From positions 1 to 64,000 of the forward strand of contig CAZAJG010000002.1 in assembly GCA_964485405.1 (NCBI GenBank): a stretch of 64,000 nucleotides of DNA. The letters run 5' to 3'. Below are positions 26,080 to 36,900 of this stretch, piece by piece. Position 1 is the stretch's first letter. The number at the start of each line of letters is the position of its first letter. Source of the DNA: CAKZNE01 sp964485405 (lineage in GTDB: Bacteria > Bacteroidota > Bacteroidia > Flavobacteriales > Schleiferiaceae). Under the pieces are notes generated by a model. That model had not been told where the DNA came from. It searched no databases and saw only the letters and a program-made list of their open reading frames with translations. The position numbers were made by a program, and so were the translations under genes.

Positions 26080-26661
26080 TTAGCGAATAAATAACAAAAA
26101 GAGGAACAAATAAACCCATAGTCCGTCCAAAAAATGCCAGTAAGTGGCACTAATATCCAAACCATGGTGATCCTCTGAACTATATGCTCTTTTTTGAGCT
26201 CTAAAATACGTTACCAATAATACGATTATACCAGAAATAACATGCAACCAATGTAAAAAAGCTATTACATATACCCAAGATACAGCTGTGCTACTTCCTT
26301 TTCCGGTAAAAAACAAGCCTCTATCCATCAAGTCTGCCGCTCCTAAAAACTGCAAAACGGCAAAGGCTATGCCCAACATTAATGTAATGAGTATAGCTCT
26401 CGATAAACCTGCGAGATCATTCTTTTTAACCAAAGACTTGGCCCAAATCATTGTTATGCTGCTTAAAATAATAGCAATAGTTGCCCAAGTAAAAGCAGAA
26501 GGTAATTCAAACTGTAGCCATTTGTTTTCTGGGATTAAAGCAGAGCGACTAACTACGTAACCACTGGTTAATCCAGCAAAGGTCATTGTAATACTCGCCA
26601 TTCCTATCCACAGAAGGGGTTTTCTTACTTTTCTCTTTTCTTGCTGCGTTAATGTTCCCAC
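26080..26661 (-). CDS. Heme-copper oxidase subunit III, short form
   Basis: 193 residues with five hydrophobic segments: LLWIGMASITMTFAGLTSGYVVS, WATIAIILSSITMIWA, LITLMLGIAFAVLQFLG, VYVIAFLHWLHVISGIIVLLV and ATYWHFLDGLWVYLFLFLLFI. The last two are characteristic of subunit III. Paralog of the neighbouring long form, lacking the first two helices and the large insertion. The start is GTG, directly adjacent to the ctaB stop with no spacing. Confidence 0.88.
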   Translation of the reverse strand: MGTLTQQEKRKVRKPLLWIGMASITMTFAGLTSGYVVSRSALIPENKWLQFELPSAFTWATIAIILSSITMIWAKSLVKKNDLAGLSRAILITLMLGIAFAVLQFLGAADLMDRGLFFTGKGSSTAVSWVYVIAFLHWLHVISGIIVLLVTYFRAQKRAYSSEDHHGLDISATYWHFLDGLWVYLFLFLLFIR

Positions 26662-27534
26662 TTAAAAAATAAATTTATCAAGTACATAAATCAGTTGAAC
26701 CACAGGAAGGTAAATAATACTTGCGATCATCAACTTTCTTGCGTCTTTTACTTCTTCGCTTCTAAATAAGGTAATAGCTTTCCCTAGAAGGAAAACACCC
26801 ATTATAAGAACTAAAATAGACGACACTAAACTTAAATTGAAAGATCCTGTGATTTGAGTAAATGGCAATATCGATACTGGAATAATAAAAATGGTATAAA
26901 TCAGAATCTGAAAGCTTGATTTTCTATCCCGCTTCCGGGAAGGCAATAAAACGTAATCTGCCTTTTTATAATCATCATCTGCTACCCAAGCAATTGCCCA
27001 AAAGTGAGTGAACTGCCATAAAAATTGAAGAGCAAAGAGAATTCCAGGTTCAATGTCAAAATCATTTGTAGCGGCAACCCATCCTAACAAAGCAGGAATT
27101 GCACCAGGAATAGCTCCTACAAATACCGCGATAGGGCCCTTCGCTTTTAGTGGTGTGTAAACAAGCACATAAATAAATAGCGCAAAGGCTCCAAAACCAG
27201 CGGTGAGTGAATTTATAGAATAGAGAAGCACCATTCCCACAAAAGCCATGAGCGTACAAGCAATCATAGCTTCTAAGTTGGTAAGCCTATTGGTAGGCAA
27301 CGGACGTTTCTTAGTTCTTTCCATCAATAGGTCTCTGTCTCTTTCAATAATTTGATTGAATCCATTTGCAGCACCTACTACAAGGAAGCCTCCAAGACCT
27401 AGATAAACGATTTGTAAAAACGAGATGGATTGAGCACCTAACAGATAGCCTGCCACAGCAGAATAAACCACGCTAAGGTTTAGTCTCGCTTTAGTAAGCT
27501 CCATTACCGCACTTAATTTAGCGCTTAATGGCAT
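26662..27534 (-). CDS. ctaB: Protoheme IX farnesyltransferase (heme O synthase)
   Basis: UbiA-superfamily membrane enzyme that adds farnesyl to heme B, giving heme O, the precursor of heme A for the oxidase encoded here. It has about eight helices; motifs are NGFNQIIERDRDLLMERTKKRPLPT near residue 70 (first Asp-rich motif and the conserved KRPL) and DDDYKKADYVLLPS near residue 200 (second motif). The ATG at 27534 is chosen; a TTG at 27567 would add eleven residues. First gene of the accessory operon running down to 23228. Confidence 0.94.
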   Translation of the reverse strand: MPLSAKLSAVMELTKARLNLSVVYSAVAGYLLGAQSISFLQIVYLGLGGFLVVGAANGFNQIIERDRDLLMERTKKRPLPTNRLTNLEAMIACTLMAFVGMVLLYSINSLTAGFGAFALFIYVLVYTPLKAKGPIAVFVGAIPGAIPALLGWVAATNDFDIEPGILFALQFLWQFTHFWAIAWVADDDYKKADYVLLPSRKRDRKSSFQILIYTIFIIPVSILPFTQITGSFNLSLVSSILVLIMGVFLLGKAITLFRSEEVKDARKLMIASIIYLPVVQLIYVLDKFIF

Positions 27535-27586
27535 GTTTTCGGCTTTAAGTTGCTGTGTTTTGCTCAAGTCTTACTTTTTCAAGCTG

Positions 27587-27594
27587 CAAAATTA
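27587..27594 (-). promoter_or_regulatory. -7 promoter box of the ctaB operon
   Basis: Minus strand TAATTTTG matches TAnnTTTG, 52 bases before the ATG at 27534 (19 before the alternative TTG). Confidence 0.45.
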
Positions 27595-27634
27595 CAACTG
27601 ATTTGATCCCCGTCCAAAATAGAATGATTCTAAC

Positions 27635-28441
27635 TTAATTGATATTTTCTTTTACAATAAACCAAGGATTCAGTAAATCTGGCTTATTATACTTTAAAGG
27701 AGTGTCTACATCTGTGTGAAATATTTCAAATCCTGCTTGACGAACTATTGCATGTCCTGCAGCAGTGTCCCACTCCATAGTTGGCGCAAAACGAGGGTAT
27801 ACATCCGCACTTCCTTCAGCTACCATGCATATTTTCAAGCTACTTCCTCTCGATACAACTTCTGCATCAGGGTGCTGTTCTTTTACTTGATTAAAATAGG
27901 CCTGCGTTTCTTCGCTCATATGCGAACGACTTCCTACAACCGTAAAATTTCGCTCCCGATCTACCGGTAGTTTAACAGATGCTGAAATGAGACTTTCGGT
28001 ATCGGACAACTTACTCAAATCTCCATTAAACTTAAATGCTCCTATGCCTTCTGCACCGAAATAAAGAGTTTCCTCAACCGGAACATATATCACTCCAAGA
28101 ATTGGAATCTGATTTTTCACCAAGGCAATGTTTACGGTGAATTCACCATTTCTTTTTATAAACTCCTTCGTACCATCAAGCGGATCTACTACCCACAGCT
28201 CATCCCAATCCTCTCTATCTTTATAAGTCAATTGCTTTCCCTCTTCGCTTAAAACCGGAATCTTAGTTTCTTCTAAGGCTTCCATAATGGCTATATGCGA
28301 TTTCTTATCTGCTTCCGTAAGTGGTGACTTATCGTCTTTGAACTCAACCTCAATATTGGTATTGTAAACGGAAAGAATTTCTTCCCCTGCTTTAATAGAA
28401 GCCTTGGCCGTAAGCCAAAGCAGATGGTTTAAATCTGACAT
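27635..28441 (-). CDS. cysQ: 3'(2'),5'-bisphosphate nucleotidase CysQ
   Basis: 268 residues from the ATG at 28441. Inositol monophosphatase superfamily member with the metal sites LSEEGK (Glu near residue 68), WVVDPLDGTKEFI (near residue 87) and the C-terminal MEWDTAAGHAI (near residue 215); DVYPRF precedes the last, as in CysQ. It hydrolyses 3'-phosphoadenosine 5'-phosphate, clearing an inhibitory by-product of sulfate assimilation. Cytoplasmic, no signal peptide. It stands between the TonB gene and the oxidase accessory operon on the same strand, with a hairpin separating it from the former. Confidence 0.92.
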   Translation of the reverse strand: MSDLNHLLWLTAKASIKAGEEILSVYNTNIEVEFKDDKSPLTEADKKSHIAIMEALEETKIPVLSEEGKQLTYKDREDWDELWVVDPLDGTKEFIKRNGEFTVNIALVKNQIPILGVIYVPVEETLYFGAEGIGAFKFNGDLSKLSDTESLISASVKLPVDRERNFTVVGSRSHMSEETQAYFNQVKEQHPDAEVVSRGSSLKICMVAEGSADVYPRFAPTMEWDTAAGHAIVRQAGFEIFHTDVDTPLKYNKPDLLNPWFIVKENIN

Positions 28442-28458
28442 TGTGTGTTGTATAAATA

Positions 28459-28493
28459 ACAAGCCCGCCAAAGATAAACTCTAGCGGGCTTGT
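28459..28493 (-). terminator. Terminator after the first TonB gene
   Basis: ACAAGCCCGC (28459-28468) pairs perfectly with GCGGGCTTGT (28484-28493). It lies 19 bases after the tonB stop at 28512. The tail is only moderately T-rich on the minus strand. Confidence 0.65.
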
Positions 28494-28511
28494 TTCATTT
28501 AAATATTGTTC

Positions 28512-29219
28512 TTATTGGAGCTTTGCGTTAATCGGCAATGTAAAACTCATTCTTACCGGCTTACCACGTTGTTTTGCAGGCTGAACCTTTGGAAGGCTCT
28601 TAACTACCCTTACAGCTTCATCATCTAAAAGCTGATCCACACCGCGTACTACCTCTACATTGGAAATAGAACCGTTTTTCTCAATCACAAAATTTACATA
28701 TACTCTTCCTTGAATCCCCATTTGACGAGCCATCTCCGGAAACTTAAAGTTTCTACCAACATACTTTAGAATTTGTTGTTGGAAACAAGCCTTACGTGCT
28801 TCATTGTCTTTTTCATCTTCACAACCTGGAAATACGGGAACCGATTCTACTACAGCAAAATTGAGAACCTCATCCGATTCTTCCTCTTCCACTTCGATCA
28901 CTTCCACTTCTTCCGTTTCATCCGTTTCTGTGGATTCGATTTCAAGTTCTTCTTCTAGCTCAACGTCATCTTCAACAACTTCAATCACCTCGGGTGGTGG
29001 AGGTGGAGGTGGAGGTGGAGGAGCAATCTCTCTTTGTGTAATTGGGATGATTTCATCATCCATTTCTACGTCCAACTCACCAAGATTGGCAATTGTTTGG
29101 TCATATGTTTTCCATTCAATGGCAACAATGACAACAATCAAGCTAAAAATCAGACCCGCTTGAACGAATATCATTCGCAAGTTTTCTAGATCTGCTTTAG
29201 GACTTTTTTTGGGTTCCAT
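28512..29219 (-). CDS. Energy transducer TonB, proline/acidic-linker type
   Basis: 235 residues. Short cytoplasmic N-terminus KKSPKADLENLR, one transmembrane helix (residues ~16-37), a run of ten prolines near residue 67, a Glu/Asp/Val/Ser/Thr-rich linker, then a TonB C-terminal domain with VYVNFVIEKNGSISNVEVVRGV and AVRVVKSLPKVQPAKQRGKPVRMSFTLPI. It couples the proton motive force to outer-membrane receptors. The linker is acidic, not the Lys-Pro/Glu-Pro type of enterobacterial TonB. A paralog lies 76 bases upstream. Confidence 0.92.
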   Translation of the reverse strand: MEPKKSPKADLENLRMIFVQAGLIFSLIVVIVAIEWKTYDQTIANLGELDVEMDDEIIPITQREIAPPPPPPPPPPEVIEVVEDDVELEEELEIESTETDETEEVEVIEVEEEESDEVLNFAVVESVPVFPGCEDEKDNEARKACFQQQILKYVGRNFKFPEMARQMGIQGRVYVNFVIEKNGSISNVEVVRGVDQLLDDEAVRVVKSLPKVQPAKQRGKPVRMSFTLPINAKLQ

Positions 29220-29295
29220 TATACAAAATGTTTTACGTGGGCATAAAGATAAACAAAATCACTCCTGACTTACAAAGGGGATTTTGATCATTTTA

Positions 29296-30033
29296 TTAAT
29301 TTAAGCTAAAACTTACCGGAATACCCATCTGCATTCTTACTTTTCTTCCATTATGACTAGCCGGACTAAAATCTGGAAGCGCTTTAATCACTCTTTTGGC
29401 TTCTGCATTTAAACCTTTATAATCACCTTTGAGCACTATATCTTTCACTTTTCCTTTTTCGGATATAATAAAAGACACAAATACCGTCCCTTCGTTGCCC
29501 ATTTTTTTATCAAATTCAGGGTAAACCACGTTTTCGCTAATAAACCTAAGCATATAATCGTTCAAACACTCATTCCGCAATTCTCTATCTCCAATGTCTT
29601 CACACTCCAATGGCGCAGCCACTCTTTGCACCAATCTTGGCATTAATGTTTCTATACCTTCTAAATCTCTAGCATCGTTACCTCCAAGATCTACAATATC
29701 ATTTAAAAGCTCATCTAAATCACCATCATCATCTATTAAGCTTGGTTCTGTAAGCTTTATGTCGGCAGGAAGCTTATCCACCATCGCCAATATATCATGA
29801 TTTGGCTCTGTTTTTTTTTGTTCAACAACTTTAGGTTTTGACATATAGGTTACAATCGCATCCGCTGTGAAGAGCTCTTCTCGAGGCTCTGTTTCAGGTA
29901 AAACTTCAACCGTATAAGTAGTTGTCCATTGAAAAACGGTTATCAATCCTACTAAGGTTAAAGAGATACCAATTAAAAAGAAAATAGGTCTTTTACGTTC
30001 TAAATCCGCATTCGGGTTTTTTTTAGGTGTCAT
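29296..30033 (-). CDS. TonB-like protein lacking a proline-rich linker
   Basis: 245 residues from the ATG at 30033. N-terminus MTPKKNPNADLERKRPIFF closely mirrors the neighbouring TonB (KKSPKADLENLR), followed by one membrane helix and a TonB C-terminal domain: GTVFVSFIISEKGKVKDIVLKG, AKRVIKALPDFSPASHNGRKVRMQMGIPVSF. In between there is no polyproline; instead there is an Asp/Leu-rich stretch (LIDDDGDLDELLNDIVDLGG). ExbB/ExbD genes are not adjacent. A tandem duplicate that has diverged in the spacer. Confidence 0.88.
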   Translation of the reverse strand: MTPKKNPNADLERKRPIFFLIGISLTLVGLITVFQWTTTYTVEVLPETEPREELFTADAIVTYMSKPKVVEQKKTEPNHDILAMVDKLPADIKLTEPSLIDDDGDLDELLNDIVDLGGNDARDLEGIETLMPRLVQRVAAPLECEDIGDRELRNECLNDYMLRFISENVVYPEFDKKMGNEGTVFVSFIISEKGKVKDIVLKGDYKGLNAEAKRVIKALPDFSPASHNGRKVRMQMGIPVSFSLN

Positions 30034-30076
30034 AAGCAAACTCGTTAAAATGAAAATCTAATGACCTTTGATGGTC

Positions 30077-30096
30077 AAAAAAAAGGCTTTAGCCTT
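30077..30096 (-). terminator. Terminator after the VanZ gene
   Basis: Minus strand AAGGCTAAAGCCTT hairpin (30083-30096) followed by eight T (30077-30084 on this strand as A). It lies just past the VanZ stop at 30100. Confidence 0.7.
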
Positions 30097-30099
30097 GAA

Positions 30100-30504
30100 T
30101 TAGGCTTTTGCTCTTCTGGTTAGCAAGGAGAACAAAAGCACGCCAACTGCAGAACCGATGGTATTGGACCAGAAATCGTGCCAATCCCCACTTCTGTTAG
30201 AGATCACGTATAGTTGCAATAGCTCTATAATTCCTCCATATAGAGAACATCCTACAACTATAAACCACAGGTACGCGCGTTTTGTGGAGTATTTTAAAGT
30301 ATAACGAGAGAGTCCTAAAAATATTAGGATAGCAAGAAGAAAATAAATAGAAGAATGAATAATTTTATCATTCATGTTTTTTAGGGGATCAGGAATATCT
30401 TCCCCTGGTAATAAGCTTAAAATGGTAATAAAAATGCCCCAGACGTATGCTGGGGCAAAATATATATGTTTAGCGATTTGCTTATGTTGCTTTTTAAGCT
30501 CCAA
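30100..30504 (-). CDS. VanZ-family membrane protein
   Basis: 134 residues with four hydrophobic segments; VanZ-like features are YVWGIFITILSLLPGEDIPDP, MNDKIIHSSIYFLLAILI, GGIIELLQLYVISNRSGDWHDFWSNTIGSAVGVLLF. The founding member gives low-level teicoplanin resistance; the role of this compact form is unknown. The start appears to be TTG overlapping the end of gcvH by 11 bases, since no ATG precedes the first helix. Coupled with gcvH. Confidence 0.85.
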   Translation of the reverse strand: MELKKQHKQIAKHIYFAPAYVWGIFITILSLLPGEDIPDPLKNMNDKIIHSSIYFLLAILIFLGLSRYTLKYSTKRAYLWFIVVGCSLYGGIIELLQLYVISNRSGDWHDFWSNTIGSAVGVLLFSLLTRRAKA

Positions 30505-30874
30505 CCGATTCTGAATAAGTAGCAGAGTCCATCAGTCCGTCTAACTCAGAAGTATTACTGATTTTAATCTTAATCATCCAACCTTCACCATAAGGATCAG
30601 AATTTACTAACTCTGGGCTTTCTTCAATTTTTGGATTCATTTCTAACACTTCTCCAGAAAGAGGCATGAATAAATCAGAAACTGTTTTCACCGCTTCTAC
30701 TGAACCAAATACTTCTTCTATATCTAGCTCTTCACCTTCAGTTTCAATTTCTACAAAAACGATATCGCCCAATTCGCCTTGAGCAAAATCAGTAATACCT
30801 ATTGTGGCTGTATCTCCATCAATTTTTACCCACTCGTGGTCTTTGGTGTATTTTAGGTCTTCAGGAAAATTCAT
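30494..30874 (-). CDS. gcvH: Glycine cleavage system H protein
   Basis: 126 residues. Shuttles the aminomethyl group between the P and T proteins on a lipoyl arm. Family motifs: KYTKDHEWVKI at the N-terminus, GITDFAQGELGDIVFVE, the lipoylation segment FGSVEAVKTVSDLFMPLSGEV (Lys near residue 63; usually ESVKA), then NSDPYGEGWMIKI. It sits between sprA and VanZ rather than with gcvP or gcvT. A -7 box 17 bases upstream gives it an independent promoter in the short gap between it and the sprA stop region. Confidence 0.95.
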   Translation of the reverse strand: MNFPEDLKYTKDHEWVKIDGDTATIGITDFAQGELGDIVFVEIETEGEELDIEEVFGSVEAVKTVSDLFMPLSGEVLEMNPKIEESPELVNSDPYGEGWMIKIKISNTSELDGLMDSATYSESVGA

Positions 30875-30891
30875 TGCTTAAAAATTTGAAA

Positions 30892-30899
30892 CAAATGTA
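30892..30899 (-). promoter_or_regulatory. -7 promoter box of gcvH
   Basis: Minus strand TACATTTG matches TAnnTTTG, 17 bases before the gcvH ATG at 30874. Confidence 0.5.
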
Positions 30900-30926
30900 A
30901 TCTTATTTGTGAAAAAAACGAATGCC

Positions 30927-33900
30927 TTATTGCCCTAGGTTTAATCTAAAACTTATGCCGAATTGATGTGTACTTATAGGGAAGGCATTAGACGTTTTGA
31001 AGCGAGAGAGGTTCATATCATAAAACAGCTTAGAGTTTACCCGTTTACTTAACTGATAATCTGCTGAAAACTGTAAAGATGTAATCCGCTGGCCTGCTGT
31101 GGCTTGATTAATCTGTTCCACAATTCTTCTGATAATAGTTACATTATCTCTGATCGAAAAATCAAGTTTTAGCTCTAGATTAGAAACAGGATTTGTTTTT
31201 CTTGAACCAATTGAGATGAACTTCAGCCTTAAATCTTTAATGATATAACCTGTACCAATTGTCCATACGGTACTTTTTGTTTCCGTTACCTGGGCATTGG
31301 AGAGACTAAGCGTTAAGTTTCTACTCTTTTTATAATCCAACCGAATACTCATACTATTCTTTAACTTCATATTGAAGCCTAAGAATGGCGAAAACTGTTC
31401 AGCCAATACTACAGCACCTATTTGACGTTCAGCTAAGAGATCTCCGTTATTGTCCAGTGGAGCTCTATCTTCATACTCGTCTATCAGCTGATCTCTTAAC
31501 AAGTTGGTAGTACTATTATTGATCGTATATGTGGAGCTATAGGAGTGTGTTAAAACCAAACTCGTTAAGAAGCGTTTTACAAAAGGAATTTTACTTAAAC
31601 CGTCATAGTTCACCTGCCAATTGGGTAGAGGGATGTTTCTTCGATAATTCGTTCCAAAGCTATTGATATCGTTTCCGGAATATGCCGCTAAAAAAGCAGG
31701 TATCAACACCTCTTGTGAGGTATGGCTAAAAAAGCGATATCCATAATCCGCAGAGTCTGGGTTACCAATTAACTCTGGTGAATATTCACCAGGAAAAATT
31801 GGATCTGCAGCATAGGCATCCGCCAATTGTTTTGAAACGGTTAATCTATTATCCAAAAACTGACTGTAAGCATCAGAATTGTACTCAGGTGCACTCTCAC
31901 TTTCAAATGCTGTTCGTAATGTAAAATAGCTAATGGAGTAGTTTTCCGTCACAAAGCGATTCTGACTTTCAAACACTTCATTATCGTCATTGAAGCGGAA
32001 GAACTCAGAAGAGTTTCGAGAAACATTCTTTGTTGCTGATAGTACAATTCTGAAGCTTTTAATAGGCTCCGCAGTTACTCTAAACGACATGTTTTCTGAG
32101 TAGGTTCTAGTATACTGATTATTTAGTGCTGTGGAAGAAGTAAGCCAATTGTTATCTACCGCTATCTGACGGATGTCTGCTTGATCACCAAGAGTAAACA
32201 AGAAGCCTGGTGCACTCTGCTGTGCATTATCCATTCCCATGAGGGTGGCGGTTGGCAAGAAACCTGGAAGTAAAGTACCTTCTGACTTAGAAATATTTGC
32301 GGTGGCATTTTTCACCATCATCAGAGTCTTTAAAGTACCATTAAGAATCTTAGTTGCCAATGAGGGCTCTTCTTCTTCACCCTTGTCTTTATCATCTGCC
32401 GAATCCTCCCCTGAACGAGGATTAGCCAGCCTTCCTCTTCTATCCCTTCCTCGTGAAGGTCTGGAGCCTTGATTGATTTTTTTAAGATAGGGTATTTGAT
32501 TGTAAAAGGCAATCATATTAAACTGCCCGTTCGCCTGTATTTGAGAATTATTCTGAATTGTATTTCCAAAATTCAGGCTATCTGGAACTGTATTTCCAGT
32601 AGCTGTTAGAGAGTTTGCTCTCCAATCATAATCTCCTGTATAAGTTGTAGATAGAGTTGCAAAATTCATGTAAGGCAGCTTATTAATGGGCACTTGCCAC
32701 CTTACATTGATCGTTTGATGATAGTTTGTGGGCCTTCCAAAATCTCTAAGATTTTTCAGAATTTCGCTTCGCTCCTGTTGTTGTGTAAATGTAACGCTAT
32801 CGTTATCCACCAACTCATCAATACGTGTATTCATTCGCGCATTGAAATCTAAGGTAAGTGACTTTGTTAAATCAAATAATACGCTATACTGCCTATCAAA
32901 GTTGAAATTCTTATTGTAGGTTACAGGAAGCTCAGCAATACTTTCAATGTTTCTAAGCTTTAAGGTATGGTAAGATCTATCCAGTGTACCAATAATGGTT
33001 ACATTCTTAGGATAATAGTAAAAGTTGAAATCTCGAATTAAAGAGAGGTGTTTAGACCGAAAGATTTTTGATCTCTTAAATGGCTCAACCGGTTTCGGTT
33101 TTGCCGCCCAAGAGTAGTTTAACGAACCCGTATAGTTTTGTAATGTATCAAACTCTGTATTGATGTTTCGCCTTACAATTTCATTGAACGAATAACTTAC
33201 ACTGAAGTTTTCAATATTGTAGGGCATTGGAGCTTTTTGGCTTTTCCCGGTTCTATCCTTACCAACATTGGTAAAGTTTAAAGACCTTCTTTCGATAACG
33301 TCTTGGGAAATTTTTCTTAACTCCTCTTTTTCCGCTTCTGTTTCTAAGTTGTTTACGGCATCCTCAAATTCAATATCTGGATCTAATGGACTAAACTGCG
33401 GGTTGCTCCACTCCTTACTTGTACCAACAAACATGGGTATTCTCAAACCGTAATCTTTCGGAAAGAACTTATCCAATTGAAAACTTCCTTGCACATCATA
33501 AGCAAAGGTTTGTTCCTGATTTCTTTCTGAAACACTTTGATCAATGCTCCCAAAACCTACGCTACTTGTTCTACCGCTTACTTGAACGTTTGCAAAATCT
33601 GCTAATTGAGCGGCAACTCTTGCATTCGCTGCCCATCCACCTCTCTGATCAAATTCTGTGAGGCGCAGTTCATTCACCCATACTTCCGCGCATTTACTCA
33701 TGCCGTCATCCCCATCCGTTGCCAGCCTTTTTCTACGGTTACGAACCCCGATTAGTATCGTTCTTACATTTCCAAGGTTTGGCGATCCAATAACCGAAAC
33801 ATTTGCGGCTCCTCTCTGAACGGTAAATACCTCCGTATTGGATAAACCTTGCCCTCTATACACTCTATCTCTCTCCAGTTTTGCTTGCTTTAAAACATCT

Positions 33901-36900
33901 AGTTCTAAATCAATATTGTTTGCCTCCGGCCAAATATCTGTAGGCAATGTCGCATCATCCTCGGTAACGGTTAAGGGCAATTCATACTCATAATAGTTTT
34001 GAGCATAATCTGCACCCATTCTAATAAAAACAGAAAGATCACCATCATTTAAGGTATAGCCCTCGTTCACGCCAGCAAGTTCCGCATGGGTAAACATTTT
34101 TAGCCTTTTATACAATCTCATATCGAAATTGAGATTTCTAAAAACGGCTCTTGCGCTTCCATCTTTAAGATCACACACCCTTAGGGAAAGAGATTGTTCG
34201 TTTTGTTGCTGAGCACTTGCTGTTCCAAATAATATCTGACGATCAATTCCTGGAGGAAGAACGTATGGGATGGGCTGACGAGAGGCATTTTGCTCAATAT
34301 TTACTGCATTCACCTCAAATAGGGTTTCATCGTCCTCATCAATAGCTAAACCATCACCAAACTCATCTAAGTTGAAGGCATATCTTCGCCACTCTCCCCT
34401 TACAAGTTCCATCCGCGCAAAACGAAGAACTACCTCTTCTGGAAAGCTCTTCAAAAACATTCGGATAAAGCGAATCGATCTAAAATCGGTTATTGGTCCT
34501 ACTTTAGTCTCAGGTTCAAATACTGGAATTTTAAACTGAATCCATCTTACGGGTAATCTCTGACCATTTGGTAATTCATGGCTTTCTGTTTCCACAATAT
34601 CCGTAATATAGTTTGCACCCACTTGATTCAATTGACCAGGTCTCATGTTAATTCGGTACTGATAATAACCTTCAGTCTTACTTAAAGTCTGGTCTCCGTT
34701 AATGTCCTCTATATCCGGATTATTTGTGGCGAAAGCGGAAACACCATCTACCTGAGTTGTATTACTATTTCCTTGAGTATTGTTAAAGTTTTTGTAACGT
34801 TGACGAATATCTGCTGATGCTTGATCGAGTGCAGATCCTCGGTAGTACGTAAAGTTGTCACTAGAGGGGTCCGCAGCAGCGCTATTATAAGCCCCTGAAT
34901 TTTGACCAAATGCAGCTTCTAATTGCTCTAAATACGATAGGCCGCCATCAAACCTATAGTTACGCTCTTGTTCATCGTTCAATAGATCGTAACCTACATC
35001 TTGCAAATTCTGTGTGGCTGCGTCATTATCAAAAGCAATTACTGGAGGTCTGGTTTTTGGTGTATATCCCCAAATTGTGGGATCCAATAAAGTGGTATCT
35101 CCATTTGACGGTATACCATTTTCAATAGCCTGCTTACCATCCTTTAAAATATCTTCACTTACACTTCCTAAGTTAAAGTAAAGGTCTCCTCCTTCAGGAT
35201 TCGCCCCTCCGTTTTCATAAAACGGATCCATCATCCAAAATTGAATGAACTCAATATTTTGTTCCTCAAAGTTGGTGGTGCTTAAATCACGCATAATTCC
35301 CGCCCATCTAGAGCTTGGATTGAGCAGCTCACCAGAAGCGTTTATACCAGAAGAAACGCCTGGTTCTCCAGTTACATCATAATTATAAGGGCCTTTTTCC
35401 GCAGGGTAATAGGCCAAATCAAACATTCCTAAGTTTAATGGCTGAGATTGATCCAATTGTAGGTTTGGAAAAACTTCTGCTACTAGTACCTCTCTTGTTT
35501 CCGGTTCCGATTGAAGTTCAGGGTTATCTTTGATATTATCTGGTGTGCGTGCTTCACTACGATAAAATAGTGGATCTATACTATACCAAGCCAATCGAGC
35601 TCTATTATACCCATATGCCAAGTCATCTCTTGAGGCTTCTGGAAATAATTCAGGCTGGCCACTAGGTGTGCTTGCCAGTGACCAACTGGTAGATCTACCT
35701 CTTAAATCGATAGTGGTCTGGCTGCTTTCAAAATCATCTAAATAGGTAGTTTCCTCCCCATTAATTTCTATCCCTCGTGGAGAGCCTGGAACAAGTTGAG
35801 CATATTCTGCTTGCACCGTTAAGTTAGATGGCGCTTTAGTTTCTATAAAAGGTATAGCATCCACCGCTCTGGTTAAATAGGGTGCCTCCTTTGTAAAAGT
35901 TCCATTGAAACCAAAAATAGTATTGGATATTGGCTCACTACCAATATTTACTTTTTGAGTTAATGGTCGCTCTGTTAAATTCAAGATTGTACCCCCTACA
36001 TTCAAGTTTTCATTCACCTTGTACTCCGCATTGAGCCCCATAAAGGTCTTAGTTTGAAAATTGAAGAGGGAATTGTTCTCAAAATCTACTTTAATAGGTA
36101 AGCCCGAACTAAGGATACCCTCATTGATTATTCTAACTCTCCCCAAGTTGTAATCTACAGTGTAATCCACATTCTCTGTTAAGGGCGCTCCTCCAGCAGA
36201 AACGGTAACCGATCCTCTTGGAATGTTAAAAGCGCCTAAAGTGATTTCGCTACCTGAAGAGGATTTATATTGACCTTTAATGAGGAATTTATTTAACTGT
36301 GTTTCATTTTGCGCCACAAACCTTGTAGAGTCATAAAGCTGTTGGAACACATATTTTTCTCTTGTCTCATCTGAATCCAACTTACGCTCAAGGTTTGACC
36401 CAAAAGGCTCTAGCACCGGAAATATGATACGTCCATTCTGTGGATTAATGGTAATAGGAGAGTTTGTGGCTTGATCGAATACAAAATCGAAAAAACCATC
36501 CGCTTGTGGATCGTTGTTTGCGTTTAACCTATCCAGCTCCATCACTCTCAGTAATAATTGATCTTTTAGATTTCCATCTGGCAGGTAAGGAATTGGTGTG
36601 CCTGATTCATCATCACGATAATAAATCTCTAGTCTAAAGTCTTCCTGGTTTACTTGAAATGCATTTAAAGAATAAACATTCTTCATCATCAAATCCCATA
36701 CTGGTGCTTTTACATTCAGAATGGTACTTTTCAGCATTTTTGTAACCAAGGTTTTTGGTGGCGCTACCCCATCTGTGGAAAATTCACCCACTTGATATGT
36801 TTTTCCTCCTGCAGTAAATTGATATGAAACGGCTAATACCTCATCTTGATTGAGAGATGAGCTTAAAGAGATATAACCCAATTGGGGGTGAAAAGTAAAT

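Noticed and set aside
25145..26661. Two subunit III genes as a frameshifted single gene
   Set aside because: Each has complete N- and C-terminal helices of its own and they are separated by stop, gap and start; tandem paralogs are the simpler reading.
28773..29163. Ser-rich + strand ORF opposite tonB
   Set aside because: It is the antisense of the Pro/Glu-rich linker; the minus frame has clear TonB domains.
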